64,000 nucleotides of DNA from Allomuricauda sp. ARW1Y1 (GTDB taxonomy: Bacteria > Bacteroidota > Bacteroidia > Flavobacteriales > Flavobacteriaceae): contig NZ_JACBZU010000004.1 of NCBI RefSeq assembly GCF_013407935.1, positions 1 to 64,000 on the forward strand, in the 5' to 3' direction. The position numbers and the translations under genes were made by a program. Below are positions 43,324 to 50,785 of this stretch, piece by piece. Positions within the stretch are counted from its first letter, which is position 1; every line of letters begins with the position of its first letter. The notes under the pieces were generated by a model. It was not told where the DNA came from and did no database searches. It saw only the letters and a program-made list of their open reading frames with translations.

Positions 43324-44075
43324 TGGAAAAGAAAAAGATATTGGAAGAAGGACTTCTGGAGCTTTATCTTACCGGAGAGCTTTCAGAGGAACAGGCCTCC
43401 ATGGTGGAAGAAGCCCTGGGCCAAGATACAGCACTACGGGAGCAGTTTGATGCCCTGGAAGCCGACTTTGAACGAATGGGCATGGAGCAGGCCATTGCAC
43501 CACCCCCAGCCGTGAAGGCAAGAATCAAAGACTCAGTACAACCTAATTTGATACGCAAGACCAATTGGACGCCCCTTTCCATAGCGGCAGGTTTTGCCCT
43601 GATTTTTGGTCTGAGCAGCTTTTGGCTCTATGAAAAATGGCAAAATGCCGAAAGTAACTTGGAGACGCTGCAAACACAGACAGATAGATTACAACGTCAG
43701 GTAAATAATCTGGAATCTGAATTTCGATTGACTTCCAATCGTCTGGAAAGCATCAACAATCCCGATGTGATTCCTTTGGTACTGTACGGAAACCAAAAGG
43801 CACCTAATGGAAAGGCGGTTGTCTATGTAAACCACAAAAACCACTTAGTACTGGTCAACCCCAAAGGCCTACCCGTTTTGCCAAGTGATAAGACCTATCA
43901 AATGTGGAGCGATGTGGACGGGGAAATGATCAGTATGGGCACACTGCCCACCGATACGGAATTAGTGTCCTTAAAATATATCGAGAACGCGGAATCCCTT
44001 AACATCACTATTGAACCTGCGGGGGGAAGCGACCATCCCAATGTGGAACAATTGGTTTCCTTCGTTACCCTTTGA
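43320..44075 (+). CDS. RskA-type anti-sigma factor
   Basis: A membrane-anchored anti-sigma factor. From the ATG at 43320 (overlapping the sigma stop; a second ATG at 43323 is adjacent) it has 251 residues: a cytoplasmic N-terminus about 1-80 with LELYLTGELSEEQASMVEEALGQD, the zinc-free type anti-sigma segment; a membrane helix about 84-104; a coiled coil about 108-145; and a periplasmic RskA-like domain from about 150 (DKTYQMWSDVDGEMISMG). This matches the domain order of mycobacterial RskA. Confidence 0.93.
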   Translation: MMEKKKILEEGLLELYLTGELSEEQASMVEEALGQDTALREQFDALEADFERMGMEQAIAPPPAVKARIKDSVQPNLIRKTNWTPLSIAAGFALIFGLSSFWLYEKWQNAESNLETLQTQTDRLQRQVNNLESEFRLTSNRLESINNPDVIPLVLYGNQKAPNGKAVVYVNHKNHLVLVNPKGLPVLPSDKTYQMWSDVDGEMISMGTLPTDTELVSLKYIENAESLNITIEPAGGSDHPNVEQLVSFVTL

Positions 44076-44098
44076 TGTTTGGAAAGTACACTAAAATT

Positions 44099-44147
44099 AA
44101 AGTGGGACATTGACCAAGGAAGAATCCTTTTTGCAACGTCCCACTTT
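44099..44147. terminator. branched hairpin between convergent genes
   Basis: AAAGTGGGAC (44099-44108) pairs perfectly with GTCCCACTTT (44138-44147); inside, TTG/CAA and AAGGA/TCCTT (44116-44120 with 44125-44129) form a second stem. It lies between the convergent anti-sigma and oxidoreductase genes, so it probably ends one or both transcripts, though T runs are short. Confidence 0.6.
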
Positions 44148-44178
44148 CCGGACTAAAATCCTTAAAAATCAAGAAACC

Positions 44179-45795
44179 TCACCCAACCATCTCTGGTTGT
44201 ATGTTCCAATTTTCGTTGGCCAAGAGTACTTGGTCAAAATCAATGCCTTCGATGGGCTTTAAGGTCTGGCTAGCGGCATCCCATTCTATTTTTCTGCCCA
44301 ATTTCCACGACAGACCTGCCATATGGGCCGAAATTGCTTCATCGAAGCCTTCGTTGATTCCACAACTGACCTTTCCTCCATTTTTAATAACGCTCAACCA
44401 TTCGCGCATATGCAAAAAGGTAGAGTCCACACGAACACCATCAATGTAGGTCCACATAAGCCCTTTATCAGCAAAATATTGCGAAGTTGCAGAGGATACC
44501 GCATCGGTAGCGGTGCCTGCAGGATCATATTGATAAATGGGCACATCGGGTCTCATTTTTTCAGCTTCCAGCATTTCGGCATATCGGGTGGATGCGCCAT
44601 CTGGCCAGACAGTCAAACGGTTGCCCAATTCCATGGTGGCATCGTGGCCCATCAAAACAGTGGGTCTGTTGAAGCCGTTGCCCAAAGTAGCACTATAGCA
44701 GAATGTCATTCCTTTTTCCTTGCCCTTGGTTTGGCTGCTGCCCGTACTGAAATCGGGGAATTCCATATTCACCTGTATGACATCGGGAACGTTTCTGCCA
44801 TCATTATGGGTGTATATTCCCCCCGAAGCACTCACCGAAGCAGGTATCCCCATATTGAGCACACAGTTCAAACGGTCGTAATCGTGGGTCAACAAATCCC
44901 CAGAGAGTCCAGAGCCATAGGCCCACCATTTACGCCATCTAAAAAAGTGGTTCTTATTAAATGGCACCTTTGGTGCAGAGCCCAAAAATTGCTCCCAGTC
45001 GATAGTTTCAGGACTGGCCTTTTCATGGATATCATAGTTCCAGGCACCATTGTCATCGTTCCTGTTGGTATTGGTCTGAATCAATGAGACATGGCCCAAG
45101 GTTCCTTTTTCCACAATATCCCTGGCCGTTCCAAAGCTAAGGGTTTGTCTGTGTTGGTGTCCCACGGCAAAGACCGCATCTGAATTTGCTGCGGCTTCGC
45201 GCAATGTATAGGTTTCACCTACGGTATGTGTCATCGGTTTTTCCACATACACGTGCACATTGTTGTTCAAGGCCTCGATGGACATGGGAGCATGCCAATG
45301 ATCAGGGGTAGCAATCACCACAGCATCCACTTCACCGCTACGGATCATATCGGTATAGGTGGTATATCGCTTTACTTTATGGTCCGCTGTGGAAAAGGAA
45401 TTGATAAACGTTTCTGCCCTCACATCAAATATGTCGCAGATACCCACCAATTTGACATTGAGACGTTCTTGGCTTTCAAAATCCTCCAATCGTTTGTTAT
45501 TGGGGTCTTCTTCGGCGGCCAATCGCATTTCCTCCTTCCATTCATCCGTTGCAAATCCCAAGGCCCTTGTCAACTGTTCGCCCCGTATACCAAACCCAAT
45601 GACCCCGATACGAACAGGGTCTCCTCCTATTCCGGGTACGGCTGGGGGCAGTGACGGTTTTATATTGAGTTGCTCCAATATTTCCGAACGCTTTTTTCTG
45701 GAACCGACAGAGGTCGCAGCTCCGGCCCACCATACAGCGCCCAATATGGGAAGGCCTCCCAATCCTATTAACAGGTCTCTTCTAGTCCATTTCAT
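44179..45795 (-). CDS. Gfo/Idh/MocA oxidoreductase with Tat signal
   Basis: NAD(P)-dependent oxidoreductase of the glucose-fructose-oxidoreductase class, 538 residues. The N-terminus has a twin-arginine signal (TRRDLLIGLGGLPILGAVWWAG; R5-R6), so it works in the periplasm. The Rossmann part has RIGVIGFGIRGEQL and IATPDHWHAPMS with EKPMTH (the EKP motif of the family). The C-terminal alpha/beta domain follows; substrate probably a sugar or inositol derivative. It is second in a unit with a DoxX membrane protein; the overlap with DoxX is four bases (ATGA). Confidence 0.9.
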   Translation of the reverse strand: MKWTRRDLLIGLGGLPILGAVWWAGAATSVGSRKKRSEILEQLNIKPSLPPAVPGIGGDPVRIGVIGFGIRGEQLTRALGFATDEWKEEMRLAAEEDPNNKRLEDFESQERLNVKLVGICDIFDVRAETFINSFSTADHKVKRYTTYTDMIRSGEVDAVVIATPDHWHAPMSIEALNNNVHVYVEKPMTHTVGETYTLREAAANSDAVFAVGHQHRQTLSFGTARDIVEKGTLGHVSLIQTNTNRNDDNGAWNYDIHEKASPETIDWEQFLGSAPKVPFNKNHFFRWRKWWAYGSGLSGDLLTHDYDRLNCVLNMGIPASVSASGGIYTHNDGRNVPDVIQVNMEFPDFSTGSSQTKGKEKGMTFCYSATLGNGFNRPTVLMGHDATMELGNRLTVWPDGASTRYAEMLEAEKMRPDVPIYQYDPAGTATDAVSSATSQYFADKGLMWTYIDGVRVDSTFLHMREWLSVIKNGGKVSCGINEGFDEAISAHMAGLSWKLGRKIEWDAASQTLKPIEGIDFDQVLLANENWNIQPEMVG

Positions 45796-46271
45796 TGCTC
45801 TTGGGTTTTAAGTTTATGCTTTCTGAGATAGTCCAATCCAAAATACCGCCCCGTAGGCAGTTGGTAGATTACGATACAGGCCACCATTTCAATCAAGTTT
45901 TTGTTGATGAGCCAATAGTTCCCTTCCACATTCATTTGTGTAAGACCAGGAAAGGGTGGGTGAGCCAAAAAGTAAAGGGCAAGCAGGCCAATGCCCACTA
46001 TAGCGCCAATACGTTCAAAAATGCCCAAGGTAAAGGTCACTCCTACTACCATAAGGGCAATAATGTTCAAGGTATCCACCCAACCAATGGTAGCATCCCC
46101 AATCAATAGGGTAAAGAACCACTCAAATGGTCCTTGTGCAGTGGCCAGGTACCCGAATGAGGTCCACTCGGGATTGTACATTTTCACCACACCTTCAAAT
46201 AAAAAGTGCCACCCTATAAAAATGCGAAGCAGGGTGACGCTTGCTTTTAGTTTATTGTGATTTTGGTTCAT
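45792..46271 (-). CDS. DoxX family membrane protein
   Basis: A 159-residue protein with four membrane helices (about 12-32, 50-70, 78-98, 105-125), starting KASVTLLRIFIGWHFLFEGVVKMYNPEW. DoxX-like proteins (DoxD of the archaeal thiosulfate:quinone oxidoreductase; MauE relatives) couple redox enzymes to the quinone pool or handle thiols. Its overlap with the Tat-exported Gfo-type oxidoreductase suggests electron transfer between the two; that pairing is an inference. Confidence 0.85.
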   Translation of the reverse strand: MNQNHNKLKASVTLLRIFIGWHFLFEGVVKMYNPEWTSFGYLATAQGPFEWFFTLLIGDATIGWVDTLNIIALMVVGVTFTLGIFERIGAIVGIGLLALYFLAHPPFPGLTQMNVEGNYWLINKNLIEMVACIVIYQLPTGRYFGLDYLRKHKLKTQEQ

Positions 46272-46328
46272 AATGGTTATAGTTAATTGTCATTATTCAA
46301 TAATAGCTCATCCAAAATGGCATAAAGC

Positions 46329-46372
46329 AGGGGATTTGGGGACCATGAACATGAAAAATGGTTCAATCCCCT
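46329..46372 (+). other. long imperfect hairpin upstream of a small ORF
   Basis: AGGGGATT (46329-46336) pairs with AATCCCCT (46365-46372), and inside it GGACCAT (46340-46346) pairs with ATGGTTC (46358-46364, one G-U). It lies 29 bases before the small ORF at 46402 and upstream of the DoxX gene on the other strand. Its role is unknown. Confidence 0.4.
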
Positions 46373-46401
46373 AAAATTAGATAAGAGTCCAATTACAAAC
46401 C

Positions 46402-46545
46402 ATGACCATTGTCAGTTTTGACGGTTTAGAAGAAACGGAAAACAAAAAAGCCATTGTGTCAACGCGCAAAGGGATTGCGCGATATACCAACAGCTTTATC
46501 GTATATGGGATGCAACGGGAAGTTGCACTAGAAAATCTACATTAA
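46402..46545 (+). CDS. possible small protein, 47 residues
   Basis: ATG at 46402 opens a 47-residue frame starting MTIVSFDGLEETENKKAIVS and ending REVALENLH. Codon use resembles the neighbouring genes and the composition is balanced, but no domain is recognised and no clear promoter precedes it. It stops 11 bases before the convergent rimO. It could be a small functional protein or a remnant. Confidence 0.4.
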   Translation: MTIVSFDGLEETENKKAIVSTRKGIARYTNSFIVYGMQREVALENLH

Positions 46546-46555
46546 AAAAACAGGA

Positions 46556-47857
46556 TTACACGGGTTCCCCAAAAAGGTCGTAGTCGGATGCATCCGTGAT
46601 CTTGATGTTGGTGAAATCACCAATTTTCACGTAATGTTTGGTCGCATCGATAAGTACCTCGTTGTCCACATCGGGGGAATCAAATTCGGTACGACCGATA
46701 AAGTGGTTCCCTTCTTTCCTATCAATAATGCAACGGAAGGTTTTACCAATTTTTTCCTGATTGAGCTCCCACGAAATCTGGGATTGGATTTCCATGATAG
46801 AATTGGCCCGTTCTTGCTTTACGTCTTCGGGAACATCGTCCTCCAACTGGTAGGCATGGGTATTTTCCTCATGGCTATAGGTAAAACAGCCCAAGCGCTC
46901 AAAACGCATGTCCCGCACCCATTGTTTCAAGGTCTCAAAATCTTCCTCAGTCTCTCCGGGATAACCCACAATCAAGGTGGTTCGTATGGCCATTTCGGGT
47001 ACCGCCGCCCTGAAATCCTGTAACAGTTTTGTCGTTTTGGCTTGGGTGGTTCCTCTACGCATACTTTTAAGGATACTGTCCGATATATGCTGCAACGGAA
47101 TATCGATGTAATTGCAGATTTTGGGTTCGTTGCGCATCACCTCCAACACATCCATAGGGAAGCCCGTTGGGAAAGCGTAGTGCAAACGAATCCATTCAAT
47201 ACCCTCCACTTGGGCCAAGGCTTGGAGAAGTTCGGCCAAGTTTCGTTTCTTATACAAATCCAGACCATAATAGGTAAGGTCTTGGGCAATCAAAATCAAT
47301 TCCTTAACACCATTTGCTGCCAATTTTTCGGCCTCTTTCACCAAATCCTCAATAGGGGTGCTACGGTGTTTACCGCGCATCAAAGGAATCGCACAAAAGG
47401 AGCATGGCCTATCGCAGCCCTCGGCAATTTTAAGGTAAGCGTAGTTTTTTGGGGTGGTGGTCAAGCGCTCACCAATCAGCTCGTGCTTGTAGTCGGCCCC
47501 AAGGGCCTTCAATAAATTGGGAAGATCGGTAGTCCCAAAATAGGCATCTACATTGGGAATCTCCTTCTCCAAATCGGGTTTGTAGCGCTCGCTCAAACAG
47601 CCGGTCACAAAGACCTTGTCCACATCACCGGCCTCTTTGCGCTGCACGTATTCCAAAATCGTATTGACGCTTTCTTCCTTTGCATTGGCAATAAATCCGC
47701 AGGTGTTGATGACCACTACATTGCCTTCCTCCTCATGGGCAACTTCCTTGTTGTTGGCACGCAGTTGTCCCATCAACACTTCGGAATCGTAGACGTTTTT
47801 GCTACAACCCAAGGTCACCACATTGATTTTGTTCTTTTTAAGCGATTTTGTGCGCAT
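46556..47857 (-). CDS. rimO: ribosomal protein S12 methylthiotransferase
   Basis: Radical-SAM enzyme that adds a methylthio group to Asp88 of S12. The UPF0004 domain (LGCSKNVYDSEVLMGQL, NTCGFI, VTGCLSERY supply three cluster cysteines), then the radical-SAM motif CDRPCSFC near residue 150 and a C-terminal TRAM domain (about 365-433). 433 residues. TATTTTTG on the minus strand (47884-47877) is a -7 box with no TTG at the standard distance. Confidence 0.97.
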   Translation of the reverse strand: MRTKSLKKNKINVVTLGCSKNVYDSEVLMGQLRANNKEVAHEEEGNVVVINTCGFIANAKEESVNTILEYVQRKEAGDVDKVFVTGCLSERYKPDLEKEIPNVDAYFGTTDLPNLLKALGADYKHELIGERLTTTPKNYAYLKIAEGCDRPCSFCAIPLMRGKHRSTPIEDLVKEAEKLAANGVKELILIAQDLTYYGLDLYKKRNLAELLQALAQVEGIEWIRLHYAFPTGFPMDVLEVMRNEPKICNYIDIPLQHISDSILKSMRRGTTQAKTTKLLQDFRAAVPEMAIRTTLIVGYPGETEEDFETLKQWVRDMRFERLGCFTYSHEENTHAYQLEDDVPEDVKQERANSIMEIQSQISWELNQEKIGKTFRCIIDRKEGNHFIGRTEFDSPDVDNEVLIDATKHYVKIGDFTNIKITDASDYDLFGEPV

Positions 47858-47935
47858 AGTTCCTTAAAATGGAGTGCAAAAATACAACAACACAATGCAT
47901 TACAGCCCGATTAGGTCATAATTTTAAAAAGGCAT

Positions 47936-49597
47936 TTAGTTTTTGTATCCCTCTGGAATCTTTCGGGCCTTGGTCAAATCTTCAAAGGCTTTACCAATGC
48001 GCAATAACTGGACTTCCGAGAGTGGCTTTCCTATAAACGTCAAGCTTTCAGGTTCGCCATTGGCCTTGTAGCCCATCGGAACGGTCAATGCTGGGTATTC
48101 TGCCACGGCTGCATAACCTGCGTGGTAGTTGTTGATGCTCAAAACGGCGTCCAAATCTTGTTCTTCCAAAATTTGAAAGAATGCCCTACCCGATTCTTTT
48201 AAATTGATTTTGATTTCCTCAAATTCCTCTGCCGAAGTGGAATCCGCCAATATCCCGTCCAATCGCTCTTGGCCATAAGGAATTCTAACCAAAGAGTCCT
48301 GTTGGTTGAATCTTACTACATCTTCAACGCTATCCACGGAAACCACATCCTTATTTTTGACTTGGGCTGCGATATAAGCCGGCAAGTCTTGCTTCATATC
48401 CAAGTTCAGCAAGGTTACGAAACCATCTAAGGGAATGTTTTCGGGTTCAAATTCGATGATTTGTGCTCCCGCAGTGCGTAAGGCTTCTACATTGGCAGCG
48501 TAGATAGAATCCGCTTCCATAAGATTGGTCATCACCCCAAGTCGCAAATCCTCTATCGATGCTGAGTCCATCGCCGAGGACAACATACCTGTTTCAGAAT
48601 TCAAGGACTTGGAGTCCTGGCTGTCCTTGCCCAACATGGCATCCAATAAAATAGCGTTGTCCGTTACATTCTTGGTCATGGGGCCCGGCGTATCGAGGGT
48701 GCTGGAAATAGGCACAATTCCTGTTCGGCTCAACAAACCAATGGTCGGTTTTAGGCCTACGACAGAGTTCTGACTGGAAGGCGAAAGTATGGACCCCGAG
48801 GTTTCGGTTCCCACGGCACCTACGGCATAGTTGGCAGCTGTGGATGTTCCGCTTCCTGCACTGGAACCACCTGTATCAAAAACCCGTCTTCCGTAGGGAT
48901 TCAAGGTTTGTCCCCCTACAGCACTTTGTCCATTTGGACAAACGCCACAAATAAAATTGGCCCACTCGCTCAAATTGGCCTTGCCCAAAATAAGCGCGCC
49001 TTTTTCTTTTAAACGTTCCACGATAAAGGCATCATCTGTTTGGCTTTGCTGCAAGGCAATGGCACCTGCCGTAGTCTTCATTTCGGAGGTCCCAATGTTG
49101 TCCTTCAACAATATGGGCATTCCGTAAATGGGATGGTGGTCGCCTTGGTTGGCGTCCAACTTACGGGCTTCTTCCAGTATATTGGGATTGAGCGCGATAA
49201 TGGTGTTCAGGGTAGTATTATTGGGAAGTTCGTACTTGTAGATTCGGTGCAGATAGAAGAGCACCAAATCTTCGTAGGTGAACTCACCAGATTTGATATG
49301 GTTTTGGATAGTCGGGATATCCTGCTCCAAGACCAAAGGCTTCATACGTTCATACTTTTCATCAGTATATTGGGAAACCTCTTCGTAAAGGGGCAAAAAC
49401 ACCTCATTTTTGTCCAAAACTTTACTTTGGATAAACTTATAGCGCATTCGTGGGCTTTCATTTTCTGCACTTGCCGCTACTTCCGAAGAATCGTTGTAGG
49501 GCGTCCAAAGAACAACATCGTCTTTAGGTGTTGCTTCTTTTTGTTTACAGGAAATAAATCCAATCAGGATAAAGAAAAGTAAGAGGTTTTTGTACAT
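47936..49597 (-). CDS. amidase-signature enzyme, lipoprotein
   Basis: An amidase family enzyme (Ser-cisSer-Lys triad) of 553 residues. The Lys is in LLKDNIGTSEMKTTAGA, and the serine-rich motif GGSSAGSGTSTAANYAVG holds the others; ETSGSILSPSSQNSVVGLKPT and GPMTKNVTDNA follow. The signal MYKNLLLFFILIGFISC ends at a lipobox Cys17, so it is a lipoprotein that acts in the envelope. The substrate is unknown. It lies 6 bases after ftsY and is probably in its operon. Confidence 0.92.
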   Translation of the reverse strand: MYKNLLLFFILIGFISCKQKEATPKDDVVLWTPYNDSSEVAASAENESPRMRYKFIQSKVLDKNEVFLPLYEEVSQYTDEKYERMKPLVLEQDIPTIQNHIKSGEFTYEDLVLFYLHRIYKYELPNNTTLNTIIALNPNILEEARKLDANQGDHHPIYGMPILLKDNIGTSEMKTTAGAIALQQSQTDDAFIVERLKEKGALILGKANLSEWANFICGVCPNGQSAVGGQTLNPYGRRVFDTGGSSAGSGTSTAANYAVGAVGTETSGSILSPSSQNSVVGLKPTIGLLSRTGIVPISSTLDTPGPMTKNVTDNAILLDAMLGKDSQDSKSLNSETGMLSSAMDSASIEDLRLGVMTNLMEADSIYAANVEALRTAGAQIIEFEPENIPLDGFVTLLNLDMKQDLPAYIAAQVKNKDVVSVDSVEDVVRFNQQDSLVRIPYGQERLDGILADSTSAEEFEEIKINLKESGRAFFQILEEQDLDAVLSINNYHAGYAAVAEYPALTVPMGYKANGEPESLTFIGKPLSEVQLLRIGKAFEDLTKARKIPEGYKN

Positions 49598-49603
49598 GGC
49601 TGT

Positions 49604-50560
49604 TTATATGTTGAAAAATGAATCGACGAACTCATATTTATTAAATACCTGAAGGTCTTCAATGCCTTCCCCGACACCGATGTATTTGACCGGAATCTGA
49701 AACTGGTCGGAAATTCCAATCACAACGCCGCCCTTGGCAGTACCGTCTAATTTGGTCACTGCCAAACTGGTGACCTCGGTGGCTTTGGTAAACTGTTTGG
49801 CCTGTTCAAAGGCGTTTTGTCCGGTGGAACCATCCAAGACCAAAAGTACTTCGTGGGGCGCATCGGGCACTACTTTTTGCATTACGCGCTTTACCTTGGA
49901 AAGCTCGTTCATCAAATTGACTTTATTGTGAAGACGACCTGCGGTATCGACCAATACTACGTCGGCCTTTTCCGCCACTGCAGAATGTAGCGTATCAAAT
50001 GCCACGGATGCCGGGTCACTTCCCATTTTTTGTTTGATGATGGGCACATCAACTCGTTGGGCCCAAACCTCCAACTGGTCAATGGCTGCTGCACGGAAGG
50101 TATCCGCAGCTCCCAAAACCACTTTCAGTCCTTTGGCCTTGAATTTATGAGCCAGTTTTCCAATGGTTGTCGTTTTACCTACCCCATTAACGCCGACCAC
50201 CATGATCACATAGGGTCTTTTATCCGTAGGTATGCTTACCTCACTGGCTTCCCCTGAATTGGTTTCGGAAAGCAGTCCGGCTATTTCCTCGCGTAAAATG
50301 GTATTGAGTTCATCGGTGCCCATATATTTGTCACGGGACACCCGTTCTTCGATACGCTCAATGATTTTAAGAGTGGTATTCACGCCCACATCGGAAGTAA
50401 CCAAAACTTCTTCCAGATTGTCCAAGACCTCGTCATCGACCTTGGATTTACCGGCCACCGCCTTGCCCAGTTTTCCGAAGAAACTGGTCTTAGATTTTTC
50501 CAGACCTTTGTCCAAGGTCTCTTTTTTATCCTTTGAAAATATATTTTTGAATAAGCTCAT
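49604..50560 (-). CDS. ftsY: signal recognition particle receptor FtsY
   Basis: SRP receptor GTPase. The best start is the ATG at 50560 (MSLFKNIFSKDKK), giving 318 residues; the frame extends upstream to 50662 with no sense. N-domain about 20-100, then the G-domain with G1 GVNGVGKTTTIGKLA, GAADTFRAAAIDQL, VDTAGRL, TKLDGTAKGG and KYIGVGEGIEDL. The long acidic A-domain is absent, as in many Bacteroidota. A TATCTTTG box (50589-50582, minus strand) lies 22 bases upstream without a clear TTG. Confidence 0.97.
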   Translation of the reverse strand: MSLFKNIFSKDKKETLDKGLEKSKTSFFGKLGKAVAGKSKVDDEVLDNLEEVLVTSDVGVNTTLKIIERIEERVSRDKYMGTDELNTILREEIAGLLSETNSGEASEVSIPTDKRPYVIMVVGVNGVGKTTTIGKLAHKFKAKGLKVVLGAADTFRAAAIDQLEVWAQRVDVPIIKQKMGSDPASVAFDTLHSAVAEKADVVLVDTAGRLHNKVNLMNELSKVKRVMQKVVPDAPHEVLLVLDGSTGQNAFEQAKQFTKATEVTSLAVTKLDGTAKGGVVIGISDQFQIPVKYIGVGEGIEDLQVFNKYEFVDSFFNI

Positions 50561-50728
50561 CCTGTGTTCTTTGAGAATGACCAAAGATAGCAAAGTAAGG
50601 GGAGTTTTGTTTAGTCTAATTTTAGAATAAGCCCTATCCGATTCCTTTGGGATAGCAAACAAATAGCATCTCTTAAACCCAAGAAATGCAGCGTTTTACC
50701 ATGTATACAAAGTGCTTCGCAACAAAAG

Positions 50729-50761
50729 TTGCAATCAAACCTAGATAGTGGGCTATTTTTG
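50729..50761 (+). promoter_or_regulatory. promoter of the TSP3-repeat protein gene
   Basis: TTG (50729-50731), 22 bases, TATTTTTG (50754-50761). It lies 25 bases ahead of the ATG at 50786 and directs transcription away from ftsY. Confidence 0.65.
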
Positions 50762-50785
50762 ACCTACCTCAACAACAACCTTTAC

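Noticed and set aside
44323..45087. 254-codon plus-strand frame inside the Gfo/Idh/MocA gene
   Set aside because: It is antisense to a well-supported gene with EKP and Rossmann motifs; no recognisable domain.
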